NCBI GenBank assembly: GCA_031264185.1 | Contig: JAISEL010000141.1 | Location: 1 to 52,730 of the forward strand | From: Deltaproteobacteria bacterium | GTDB taxonomy: Bacteria > Desulfobacterota > Desulfarculia > Adiutricales > Adiutricaceae | Direction of reading: 5' to 3' | Length of the DNA stretch: 52,730 nucleotides | Part shown: positions 10,574 to 19,808 of the stretch, piece by piece | Position numbering within the stretch: the first letter of the stretch is position 1 | Layout: each line of letters opens with the position of its first letter | The notes under the pieces: generated by a model | What the model was told of the DNA's origin: nothing | Database searches by the model: none | What the model saw: the letters and a program-made list of their open reading frames with translations, nothing else | Made by a program: the position numbers and the translations under genes

Positions 10574-12000
10574 CCTTTAGAATCTTTAATAATCTCCTCG
10601 AAATCTCTGATGTTCTGCTCACAGCGGGACTTATAAGTGCCTCCGGTCGGAGATTTAATTGCTTCTCTGCAGTGAAAAACAGCCTGCTTGGGCTGCCCCA
10701 CATCCCCAAAATACCTGGATAGCAAGTAATGTCCTTTAGCCAGCTGGCCGTTCTGTCCAAAAAACCGGCCCGCCAGTTCCAAAGCTTCCGGATAATCGTC
10801 TCCGGCCATTTCCACAGCCTGATCATATAAACCGGAAGCTTCCCGTGTTTTGGCTAAAAGTTCGTAGGCTCTGGCCAGACCGACCGTCGGCAGGAGACTT
10901 TTGTCCTGAGACCTGGCTCTTTCAAAAAACCCGGCGGCTTCCTGGGTTTTTCTTCTTTTTATGGCTATCTCACCCATGTCGGCCAAATATTCGGCATTGT
11001 TGGGGGAGACGGCCAGAGCTTTCTGGATAAACTCACTGGCCAAATTCAGATTAAGCTCCCGGGCCGCCAGTAAGCCTAAACCGTGGAGAGCCGAGGCGTC
11101 GCTGGAATTGGTTTCCAGCCTCTTTTGAAAAAGGCTCCTGGCCCGGCGGGTGACGGCCGATAAAGCCAGAACCCGGTCCTGGACAGCCCGGAAAGCCGGA
11201 TCAGGGGGAGCCGGCGGCTGATTAGCCTGATCACCAAAGGTGGAGGCCATTCTGGAGGTCAGCCCGGGGTGGGTGCTCAGGTAATTGGGCATATCCGAAG
11301 AAAAGTGATAGCTTTTTTCGTTCATGATCTTAAAAGCCCCGTACATATCCCTGGCGTTGTAGCCGGCTTTGATCATATAAGAACGGCCTTTACGGTCAGC
11401 CTCAGTTTCGTCGGCTCTGGAGTTGGCCAGCATGGCCTGAATTGAGGCCCCGGCCGAACCCATCATCAGAGCCTGGCCCAAAGCTCCGGTATTAGAGCCG
11501 CCGCCCCCGGCCGAGGCCAGAAGCACTCCGGCCAGAACTCCGGCCAAAGAGGCCATGGAGGCGGTCCGGCCGGCTTCCTGCCGCCGGGCAAAATGCCTGG
11601 AGGTTATGTGGGCTACTTCGTGGGCTAAGATAGCCGCCAGCTGCCCTTCATTGTCCAGACTTATGATGGTTTCCGTGTGCAGGTAAATGTAGCCGCCCGG
11701 CACGGCAAAAGCGTTTAAGCCGTCACTTTGGATGACGTAGAAATGAAAAGGAAAGCTCTGGGGACCGGCGGCTTTTAGAATTCTCTGGCAGATCCGGCGG
11801 ATATACTGGTTAACTAAGGGATCATTAAAGAGTACTTTTTGGGCCGCCAGCTGTAAGTGAACTTTGCGGCCCAGTTCCAGCTCCTCTTTTTGGGAAACAG
11901 CCTGAGCCGGAGCAGTCCAGAGAGCCTGAGCCAGGATTAAGAGCGAGATCAGTCCGCAGTAGGCTGATTTAGCCGCAAGGGAGACCGGTATTTTTGACAT
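10570..12000 (-). CDS. Periplasmic M48 family metalloprotease with TPR repeats (BepA-like)
   Basis: 476 residues. A signal peptide covers about residues 1-34. The zinc motif HEVAH is at 127-131 (ILAHEVAHITSRH) and the third ligand Glu lies in SRADETEADRKG near residue 203. A Gly/Ala/Ser-rich hydrophobic stretch follows the active site. Residues about 300-470 are tetratricopeptide repeats (for example ALHGLGLLAARELNLNLASE). This layout matches BepA/YfgC, a periplasmic protease that checks outer-membrane protein assembly. GGGAGG precedes the ATG. It lies 61 bases downstream of the NEW3-domain gene on the same strand, suggesting joint transcription. Confidence 0.92.
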   Translation of the reverse strand: MSKIPVSLAAKSAYCGLISLLILAQALWTAPAQAVSQKEELELGRKVHLQLAAQKVLFNDPLVNQYIRRICQRILKAAGPQSFPFHFYVIQSDGLNAFAVPGGYIYLHTETIISLDNEGQLAAILAHEVAHITSRHFARRQEAGRTASMASLAGVLAGVLLASAGGGGSNTGALGQALMMGSAGASIQAMLANSRADETEADRKGRSYMIKAGYNARDMYGAFKIMNEKSYHFSSDMPNYLSTHPGLTSRMASTFGDQANQPPAPPDPAFRAVQDRVLALSAVTRRARSLFQKRLETNSSDASALHGLGLLAARELNLNLASEFIQKALAVSPNNAEYLADMGEIAIKRRKTQEAAGFFERARSQDKSLLPTVGLARAYELLAKTREASGLYDQAVEMAGDDYPEALELAGRFFGQNGQLAKGHYLLSRYFGDVGQPKQAVFHCREAIKSPTGGTYKSRCEQNIRDFEEIIKDSKG

Positions 12001-12061
12001 TTTTAGATCCTCCCGTTTTTAATTCCCCGGAACAGGATAAGTTATTACTTTAAAGTGCGTG

Positions 12062-13267
12062 TCATCTTCGCCCCAGTTTCCGAAAAGTATAGCCCAAAGC
12101 CCCGACCACCAGGACAATTAAAGCCGCCCCTACCCAGGTCCAGGCCGCATTAGCCCGGACCGTGACCCTGAAATCAAGATTGCTCTGGGCTTTTTCCCCT
12201 TGGATACTGACCCCCAGGCCGTAATCGCCCACCAGGGCGTTGGGGGCAGGGGTAACGGTCATTTCCACTAAAGTGGGCGAAGATCGTCCGGCCAGGTCGT
12301 TTAATTTTTCCGGCTTGAACTCCACCTGCCAGTTATCTGGCTTGACGGCCATAAAAGTGATTTCTTTCTGGCCGGCCGAACCTTCATTTAAAATATACAG
12401 ACTGACGGTTATGGGCTGACCGACTTCGGTAGCCATAGAAAGCAGTTCGTTGGCCGTAACGGCCCTGATTTTATAGGTGCCGGTCAGGTTGATGGTCAGC
12501 TGGGCCTCAGCCGAACCGGCCGGAGTTTCGGCTTTGACGGTCAGGGGATAGCTGCCCACTTCGGCCTGGTAAGCCGGATTTATGTCCAGAGTCACAGACC
12601 GGCTCTGGCCTTTGGGCACCTGGATAGAAGAAATCTGTTTTTCCTCATAGCCCGGTTTAAAAGAGGCCTCCCAGTTCTGGGGAGTATCGGCGATTAAATT
12701 GACCAGGGCGTCTTCGGCGGCGTTATTTTTTATATCCAGAGAAAAAGCAAACCGGCTGTCGCTGGGACCGGATATTTCCGGGTAAGCGGTACTGATGGTC
12801 AGAGCCTGACGGCTTCTTTTCTCGGCCACAACCTTTAAAACCGTCCTGCTTTCCACTGTTTTCTGGCCTGTTCGGCTCCTGACCCGGACAGCCAAAGGGT
12901 ACCGGCCTTCCTTAATTATGTCTTCGCCCTCTGGCGGCCAGGCCTGAAGGTTTAAGGAGGCGTTTTCCTCTGCTCCCAGGTAGATGCCTGACAGGACCGT
13001 ATTGAATCGGGTTATTTCCGTGGACCAGCCTTGGGGGCTTTCTATTACCTCTATATCAAAAGTATCGCCTCGTAAGCCTAAATTCTGAAGGGTTATCTCC
13101 AGACTGACCTCACTGTCCGGACTTATGACCTGATCCACATAAGTAAAAGCGATCGCGTAGTCATAGGCCGTGGCCAGCATTCCAGGCTGCGCTAATGCCC
13201 GGTCTTCCCAACCTGAGCCCAAAAGGGCCAAATTTAAAGCCAGAATAGTCCCCAAGAGTTTTTTCAT
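12062..13267 (-). CDS. NEW3-domain (alpha-galactosidase associated) exported membrane-anchored protein
   Basis: 401 residues with a signal peptide (1-26), at least two to three Ig-like NEW3 repeats and a C-terminal membrane helix (WTWVGAALIVLVVGALGY) followed by a short basic tail. Repeat hallmarks are LEITLQNLGLRGDTFDIEV, FSLDIKNNAAEDALVNL with TPQNWEASFKP, and LYILNEGSAGQKEITFM with KPDNWQVEFKP. Most of the protein should lie outside the membrane. In other genomes such proteins often sit beside ABC-2 transporters; none is here. Its partner is the M48 protease downstream. The role is unknown. Confidence 0.75.
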   Translation of the reverse strand: MKKLLGTILALNLALLGSGWEDRALAQPGMLATAYDYAIAFTYVDQVISPDSEVSLEITLQNLGLRGDTFDIEVIESPQGWSTEITRFNTVLSGIYLGAEENASLNLQAWPPEGEDIIKEGRYPLAVRVRSRTGQKTVESRTVLKVVAEKRSRQALTISTAYPEISGPSDSRFAFSLDIKNNAAEDALVNLIADTPQNWEASFKPGYEEKQISSIQVPKGQSRSVTLDINPAYQAEVGSYPLTVKAETPAGSAEAQLTINLTGTYKIRAVTANELLSMATEVGQPITVSLYILNEGSAGQKEITFMAVKPDNWQVEFKPEKLNDLAGRSSPTLVEMTVTPAPNALVGDYGLGVSIQGEKAQSNLDFRVTVRANAAWTWVGAALIVLVVGALGYTFRKLGRR

Positions 13268-13651
13268 GCAAAAATAAAACCTCCGAAAAAATGCGGGCCA
13301 ACCTCAAATCATAACGGCTCCTATTGGTTTAATATAGTAGCATGAAAACGGGCTTGAGCCAAATTTCCTGCCTTTTAAGGGCGGCTATGGAGTTTGGATT
13401 GTGGTAATTTGTCCATAAAAGTGTGGCCAAATGACCATAGTTACACTCTATCTAAGTGTCCATTTCACCAAAAGTCGAAAGCGGCCGGAGACAATAAATA
13501 TACTACCGATCGATCGCCTTGAGAGAAAAGCGAAAAAATGACATATAATCTTTAAATTTTATAAAGAAAAAACAGGGAAAGAGAGAAATTGAAGGAATTA
13601 TGACCAAATATACAATATTTTTTCTCCAAACACTACAACCGAGAGTACAAT
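13268..13651. other. Intergenic region, no supported gene
   Basis: The part nearest 13267 carries the GGAGG ribosome site of the NEW3 gene (about 12 bases from its ATG). The remainder is AT-rich with no convincing frame, hairpin or repeat. Confidence 0.4.
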
Positions 13652-13861
13652 TTACTTCGCCGCCGAGACCGCCCTGCCTTTGGGAGCGGTTCCGCCAAAA
13701 ACTTCTTCCCGGCGTTGCTGACAGACCAGAGTGTTGCGGTTAAAGCAAGCATTACTCTGATCGTTTGCCGTTTCATACCAGCAACACTGATCAGCCCAAT
13801 GGCAGCTTGGATACTTGGAATCCAATTTGGGTTCTTTGCGGGTAAAAATACTGATCGCCAT
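13652..13861 (-). CDS. Small cysteine-rich protein of unknown function (69 aa)
   Basis: The ATG is preceded by AGAGGTGG at close spacing, a good ribosome site, which is the main reason to call it. The five Cys residues are grouped as C-x5-C-C-x12-C-x8-C (SCHWADQCCWYETANDQSNA, then CFNRNTLVC), a pattern that could bind a metal or form disulphides. There is no signal peptide. It follows the lytic transglycosylase gene on the same strand, 123 bases downstream. I recognise no family. Confidence 0.5.
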   Translation of the reverse strand: MAISIFTRKEPKLDSKYPSCHWADQCCWYETANDQSNACFNRNTLVCQQRREEVFGGTAPKGRAVSAAK

Positions 13862-13984
13862 TTTCCACCTCTAAGGCAGGTCGTCCGAAATCCGAAACGA
13901 AACAGTTAAAAAAAGCCACTGACTGGTGTCTGCCTGTTCTCGGACCAGGCTTACTCTAAAAAATAAGCAAAATTTAGGCCAATT

Positions 13985-14926
13985 TTAAATCTTACCCGGG
14001 GTCCGGAACAGGTAAGGCCCTCCGGATAAAGTCTCCTGATGGGCCAAGTGAGGATTCAAAAACCTTAAGGTCTTATAATCGCACTTGTATTTCTCCGCCA
14101 GCTTCACCCAGGTCTGGGGAGTTTCAAAAGTTTCCGATGTTTCCCGAAAATTTAGGGGTCTGTATAAATTCCTGGGAGTTGTATCGGCCAGCCCCAAGTT
14201 ACTGGCGCCGGCTAAGACCAGTTTTATAGCCGCAATTCGGTAAACATAGCGCTCAGTTTCCCGAGGGAGTCTGAGCTGATAATAATCTCTGAAACCCTGG
14301 GCCGATATGGCCTTGGCAATTCTGGCCTCCCCGGCGTTATAAGCGGCCATGGCCAAAGCCCAATTGCCGAAATTCTGTCTTAAGCCTCCCAGATACTTAA
14401 TGCCGGCTTGAAGTACGTTTTCCGGCAGTAATCTCTGATCTTCCTGACGATTAACCTTCAGTCCGTACCGTCGGGCTGTACTGGGAATAAACTGCCAGAT
14501 TCCGGCCGCCCCGGCCGGAGAAAAGACTCCCGGCCTTAAGTCGCTTTCCGCTACAGCCAGATATTTCAGATCATCCGGCAGACCGCTGGCTTTTAAAGCC
14601 GCTTCAATGGCCGGAAAATATCTCTTGGCCCGCCTTTGCCACAGCCCAACCTGAGCCGGGTGACTAACAGCCAATAAAAATTCCGCTTCCAGCCTTTCTC
14701 TGACCGACGGCAGTTCCAAAGGCAGGGTTTCGCCGCACAAAATGACTGTCCCCGGCATTTGGTAATCCGTTTTCAGGCCTCCGGGTTCTCCCATAAAAGG
14801 GACTGTTTCTCTTACCCCGGGAGCCTCCACCTTTTCCAAATTATCCAGGTTGAAGACGCACCCATTGGAACCAAGAAAAGTCAAAAGCGCTGGAACCAAA
14901 ACACATATGGAAAAACGCAGGCGCAT
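13985..14926 (-). CDS. Lytic transglycosylase (SLT domain), probable lipoprotein
   Basis: 313 residues. A hydrophobic leader ends at Cys23 in a weak lipobox (SNGC), suggesting a membrane-anchored lipoprotein. The SLT catalytic core is clear: LKYLAVAESDLRPGVFSPAG with catalytic Glu127, then AGIWQFIPSTARRYGL, NVLQAGIKYLGGL, and NWALAMAAYNAGEARI. The C-terminus (TWVKLAEKYKCDYKTLRFLN) resembles a degenerate LysM peptidoglycan-binding motif. This matches the MltD-like group, which cleaves glycan strands to anhydromuropeptides. No strong ribosome site is seen before the chosen ATG. Confidence 0.9.
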   Translation of the reverse strand: MRLRFSICVLVPALLTFLGSNGCVFNLDNLEKVEAPGVRETVPFMGEPGGLKTDYQMPGTVILCGETLPLELPSVRERLEAEFLLAVSHPAQVGLWQRRAKRYFPAIEAALKASGLPDDLKYLAVAESDLRPGVFSPAGAAGIWQFIPSTARRYGLKVNRQEDQRLLPENVLQAGIKYLGGLRQNFGNWALAMAAYNAGEARIAKAISAQGFRDYYQLRLPRETERYVYRIAAIKLVLAGASNLGLADTTPRNLYRPLNFRETSETFETPQTWVKLAEKYKCDYKTLRFLNPHLAHQETLSGGPYLFRTPGKI

Positions 14927-16849
14927 GGTGATTGGAGTTTCAGTATTTTGACAAAAACAGTCTCAAAAGACCCAGAGCCGGATCAGTCATTGATCGCCTC
15001 ATTGGTTTCATTGATTGCCTAAGACTATAGACCCTCTCTAACCGGATGGCAAGAGTTTTTTTACAGGTCCATAAAATTTATTTTACAGTATCTCTGGTGC
15101 TCCTTAACATTTTCATCTTTTTATTTTGTTTTTTTTATATTACTGACCATTAGATAAAATTTTAATAATCGTTGAAACTTTTATAAAAATCTAATCGCCT
15201 CTGAAATTCCAGTTTTTTCACAGCCAGAACCAAAAAATAGCCGTTCCTGGCCGGACCGCCGGGTTTTTTTCTCCCAGCCGCTCTGAAAAACACCCCGGAG
15301 AATTAAAAAATTCTTTTATGTTAAAAAATTAAACACCTGATTTGCCCGAAATTTGACAATTTTTATATTAAATTTAGGTAGACCTATTTTCGCTTTGTGT
15401 CAAAAATTTAGTTCTCCGGCTCCGGACTATTGAAAACTGACTAAAAATTGACCTTTTTTTCGGCCATTGGAACTATTTTCCGTTCAGCCGCCGTTCAAAG
15501 ACAAAGACTCTGGACTTTACCGGCCGGGGAGCTGCCAAAATCAGAATTTTCGCTTAACTGCTGTCTTTGCGGACCGCTTCCCCCAGATCCTGGCTTAATT
15601 AAGATCTGCCCGCCGGGTCAATACCCGGTCATCTCTGGCGGTTGACTTTCCTGGAATATCAGCTTCCCCTTGGCCGCCCGCAGGCCGAGGCCCAACTCCC
15701 TTTTCCTCGGACTGGGACGACCAAACAAAAGAGGCTCTGAATCCCCCTCTCCTTTTGAGCAGCTCCCGGCTTTTGATTCTTGCTCGGATAAAGGACCTTA
15801 TTAATTGTGCCTCCCCTGTCCTTTCCCAGAGCCTTAAACCGGTAATGCCCGCCAAAAGGCAGCTGACAGATTTGAAGCCCTGTAAGTCAGAAAGCAGCCG
15901 CTTTGACCGACAGGACTTTCCGGACTCGCGGCAGCCAGGTCTCAACTGCCTGACCAAAGCTGCCGGAGATCATCTTACTTTTCCAGGACATGGAACATGG
16001 CTATTCCACAGTAAAAGACCTCAACCCAGAATCTTTCGCCTCTCTGCCGCTGTCTGCTGACTCCGCAGCGTACCCGGCCGAAGGCCGCGTCCCGGAAAAA
16101 TCGGGCTGGGCCCGCTTACAGATGCTGAAGTCCGATCCGCGAAAAGGCCCATAAAGCACTTTTCGGCGTAAGAGAAAAGCCAGGCCGGACCATAGCGCTT
16201 AGGGGGCTGGTTAACCATTGGGCCATGTCAGCCTCGGGCGACAGTCCATGGATACCGCAGTCAAATAGAGTCGGACTTTGGACCGTATGTCCCAGAAATA
16301 TAGAACAATGCTTATGATAGCAGCATGATTAGCTTGGATTCGTCCGTGATTCGGACAAAAATCAGCCGACCATGTGTCGGAACTTTTTATCTCATGCAAC
16401 GTTATTATCACCAAACCCTGGCGGCAATTCAGGTCCATAGCAGACCTCAAGGACCATCATCCGGCCTCGTCTCTTCGGGACCGTCGGCTGGCAGTCCGGG
16501 ACGGTCATTTCGGCTGACGGCAGCCGGCCCTGGCAGAACCAGCCTATCTGAGCCAGCCGGGAGAAATTAACAAAATCCTTAAGATAGAATCCGCCAGAAT
16601 TTTGGAAAAAAATTATTCCCAAATAGGCCTCTTATGGTAAGATAGAAAATAATTCAAACGGCGGCCGTACCATTTATTAGGTTCTCAGGCTAGGTCTAAA
16701 ACCGCTCAGGTCTCGTATATTTGACTTCTGCCGGCATGAGGCCGAAGAACATTTTTGCTAAAGTACAGTGCCGATCGGCTCCATTCTTCAGATTAATTAT
16801 TCTGGTGAGGAATCTAACGGCCGACAAAAGGGTAAACCTTGTTTGTTCT
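14927..16849. other. Gene desert of decayed sequence
   Basis: About 1.9 kb without a supported gene. 15050-15440 is AT-rich; from 15.5 kb the base composition returns to that of coding DNA and many overlapping broken frames appear on both strands, the pattern expected of old pseudogenes. I could not identify the original genes. It leads into the IS630-type relics. Confidence 0.5.
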
Positions 16850-17340
16850 CAGGAAGAATCAGAGGCGCCTGAGGACTTAAGCCGCAGCGAAACTCCCCGA
16901 AAAACGGGGCGCCCTGAGGGCTAAGGCAATGTTACTGTGTTCATCCGGGCTCCCACCGCGTGGCAGCCAAAATTCTGGGGATAGGCATTTCCGCTGTCAT
17001 AAATTGGCAGACCAGGAACAAAGCCTCAGGCATAGACGACCTGCTGAAATAAGGTCATAAAAAGAAAGCTCCTGAATTTGATGATGAGTCAAACAGAAAG
17101 GAAGTTTTGGACATTATTTCGTCTCCTACGCCTGTGGGGGAGTTCGGCTGGAAAATAAAGGCCGCTGCCGGCAGGGCTGGTTTTTCATACAGCAGGACCA
17201 GAAAGATTATACTGAACGCAGGATTACATTTTGACAATAAAAAGCCATGCTTGGTCAGTACAGACTCTCAGTTTGAGCTGGACGCCGGTGGCAGCGGTCA
17301 TCGGCCTGACTCAAGATGAGGAAAGCTCCTCTGTTCCCCG
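16850..17340 (+). pseudogene. IS630-type transposase relic A (N-terminal half, broken)
   Basis: From 16960 to 17283 one frame of 108 codons, with a single internal TAA, reads as the N-terminal half of an IS630-type transposase. It shows a helix-turn-helix (VAAKILGIGISAVINWQTRN), then VLDIISSPTPVGEFGWKIKA, a second helix-turn-helix ending SRTRKIILNAGL, and the family phrase LVSTDSQFE. The segment before it (AMLLCSSGL, 16926-) is in another frame, and the sequence after 17284 continues in a third frame (AAVIGLTQDEESS). The catalytic DDE part is missing. It is decayed and cannot be active. Confidence 0.75.
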
Positions 17341-17712
17341 GAAGACACAGAGACTCCTGAGGCCTGGAGCAGCAGCGACAACCCCGGTAAACGTTATGCA
17401 ATTAAAGCTAAGGCGGTGTTACTGAGTTCAACCGGACTTATCAATTCCGAGATCGCCAAAAGACTGTATGTATATCGCAATACTATCTTGAAATGACGGA
17501 TGAAATACGTTGTCCCCGGAATTGGCGGGCTTACGGAATCAACTCATTCGGGGAAAATACCGGTATCAGAGATCTGCTTCATCTCAGAGTCAGTCTGTCC
17601 GGGCTTTAAATGCACTGGCCATGGAGCTTGGTATTTCTATTTACAAGGTCAAAAAATATATGCGGAACTTAGGAACACCCCATGCAGGCAAAAAATTTTG
17701 CCGGACCGGTGA
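17341..17712 (+). pseudogene. IS630-type transposase relic B (N-terminal part, broken)
   Basis: A second, separate N-terminal fragment directly follows relic A. AIKAKAVLLSSTGLINSE, then IAKRLYVYRNTILK, a stop, RMKYVVPGIGGL and THSGKIPVSE give the first helix-turn-helix and linker. After a frame change, RALNALAMELGISIYKVKKY gives the second helix-turn-helix. It repeats the start of relic A (compare AMLLCSSGL with AVLLSSTGL), so two related elements or a duplicated end lie in tandem. No catalytic part remains. Confidence 0.7.
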
Positions 17713-18239
17713 ATCGACCGCCTGAGGCGGACAAATCGGTCAAAAAATTATGCCGCCCTTTTGTCTGCCGGCACAGCCTGTTTATAAGGATCCACCCTTA
17801 ACGTGAGGCAGTCGCTCGGACCAGTCAAAAAATGTTTTTCACGGTTTAGTGTTCTTCCTCGTCGTGCAGCGGATTTTTCTGGAACTGACCATTTCCGTGC
17901 CGGCCTTAACTTCCAGGTTACTGAACTTGGGGCACATAGCCGGTGCCGCAACAGTGAGAATCAGGATTTGGCCGCCAAACCGGATAATGATTTACCTGGC
18001 TAGTGTATGTCCCTGTCCGAAACATCGGGGACAGGCTTCTTCCATTGCGACTGACGGTCTTGCCAAAAGTCCACGCCTAAAAGTAAAATCCCTGTCTGGC
18101 AAAAGCGCGGGACCTTTAGTCTGTTAGTGTATTTTTAACGACTTCAAAAGGATTCTATAACTCCATATCGGCTTTGACCCTTAAAGTTTTTCAGGTTTTT
18201 ATAATATATTTTAATTCTAAGTATTATATAAAGGCAACT
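17713..18239. other. Intergenic region, no supported gene
   Basis: Broken short frames only. There is a sharp switch from mid-GC to extremely AT-rich sequence near 18180, just before the membrane protein gene. Confidence 0.4.
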
Positions 18240-19096
18240 ATGATTTCTAAAAATAATTTTTATATATCAACGGTATTAAAAAAGACATATTATTATTATT
18301 TAATAAATAATAAATATATATTTATAATTTGTCTTATATTATTATATAGTATTTATATTTTAATATATATAGCTATACATAAATTTTTACCCGATATCTT
18401 GTTCTTTTTTAGATATATTGGTATTCAAATTTTATTTATTTTTTTTATATACTCTCTTCAGGAATATCGTATCATGTTGTAAATAAAGTATCAGACACAT
18501 ACTTCGACCTTAAAGAATTTTATTTGTTTTTTTTACGCCGTATTATTTCATTATCTTTTTATTTTACAGTTTTTTGCATATATTATATTATTGTTTTTTT
18601 AGCTTATTTGTTCCTATTTATTATTTCTGGTGCCATTTTTGATCCTATTTTAGCACTTGGACCTCCTGAATTAGCTTCAATTTTAGCTATTATACTTATT
18701 TTTATATATATATTTATTTTTATATATTTTTTCAGCAGTAAATTTTTAATATTACCAATTTTTATTAATGATTACTTCAATTACAATGAAAGTCTTAAAA
18801 AAAGCAGATCATTCACTAGTTCAAAAATAATCAAAGCAAAAATGACTTTAATTTTTTTCATATTATTTATTTTTTATTATATAATTAGCCTATTTTCTAC
18901 AATCTTAATCTATTTAAGTATTTTTATCAACCAAAATGCAGATTTTTTATACCAAATTTTTACTTTCACTCATTCAACTTATATAGAAGATTTTTCCAAA
19001 AAATTTTTTTATATTTCTTCATTATTTTCCGTTCCATTATCTTTACTTATAAATATTATGACATCTATTATATATGTTGAACTGCAATCTGATTAA
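18240..19096 (+). CDS. Multi-pass membrane protein (YciC/DUF975-like), reading frame changes at a T8 run
   Basis: Two frames together make one family-like protein. The first runs from ATG 18240 (AAAGGCAACT upstream) to a stop at 18480-18482. The second covers 18447-19096. The seam is at eight T residues (18439-18446); adding one T would join SKNNFYISTVLKKTYYYYL and several helices to SSGISYHVVNKVSDTYFDLK and LILPIFINDYFNYNESLKKS. The latter matches the conserved cytoplasmic region before the last helices in YciC-like proteins. At least five or six membrane helices are predicted by eye. The gene is far more AT-rich than its neighbours. It may be a pseudogene, a sequencing artefact, or expressed by slippage on the T run. 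The function is unknown. Confidence 0.6.
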
Positions 19097-19436
19097 AAAC
19101 TATCGTATCACTTAAAATATCATTAAAATATTACTAATATTTTTAGTAAATTCCCATTAATGAACTAATAAAAATATCACTTTATTATGCTGGGTTTACT
19201 GTTGTGTTGTTTCCTGCAGGGAAAAATCGTACCCGCTCGGCATCAGAGCCTTCCACTGGGAGAGACTGACCCGAGCATCCGGGAAAGCCTTTGAATACAC
19301 CAAAAAGCGGATCAGAAATTCATGGGAGTATCCAACCCTCCAACCACAATGGCAGTGTGTCCATTAATTTGGTCTTTTGGAATCTTGCCAGTCAGCCGTC
19401 AAGCAGCAGATCTTGTTGTTCCCGGGCCAAATTGTC
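19097..19436. other. Intergenic region, no supported gene
   Basis: AT-rich at first, then mid-GC from about 19200 with broken frames. No family was recognised. It leads directly into dispersed repeat R1. Confidence 0.4.
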
Positions 19437-19719
19437 CAAAAATAGACGGAGGATTTTGTCCAGGAATTGAGACGATAAGCTTGTCCGCGTTTACATGAGT
19501 TTGCCGCAGCTCCCATTAAAATTCTCGCCTTCTTAAATAACTGATACGGACCTTCACAAGGTTTCTGACAATGACCATGGCCGGTCCAACTCCATATCCA
19601 TCAGCCGGGGTGCCATTTTTTCCATAAAATTCAATACTTCCGCCGTATTAGATGCATTACAGACAACGGACATTCTCAGGTGTCTGACAATGGCCACTGC
19701 CTTCAACAACTCCATCAAT
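19437..19719 (+). repeat. Dispersed repeat R, copy 1
   Basis: About 283 bp that aligns end to end, in the same orientation, with 51422-51707. The best-conserved block is TAGATGCATTACAGACAACG followed by a (A/G)-rich junction and CATTCTCAGGTGTCTGA; ATTGTCCAAAAA near the left end is also shared. Neither copy has an intact frame. It may be a relic of a transposable element or a non-coding repeat. Confidence 0.8.
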
Positions 19720-19790
19720 CCGGCTGCCCTATTTGTTTCCCTAACCCGAGTTTACAAGTTATTTTAGCATATCCTTATAACTAGCTGAAA

Positions 19791-19808
19791 TTATTACGGT
19801 TTTTCCCT
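19791..19808 (+). repeat. Direct repeat flanking the IS1634 element, left
   Basis: TTATTACGGTTTTTCCCT, matching 21674-21691 at 16 of 18 positions in the same orientation. A candidate target duplication. IS1634 is known to make unusually long direct repeats. Confidence 0.5.

Noticed and set aside
15595-16622. Overlapping frames on both strands that look coding by composition
   Set aside because: None has a ribosome site or recognisable motif and all are short; kept only as evidence of decayed genes.
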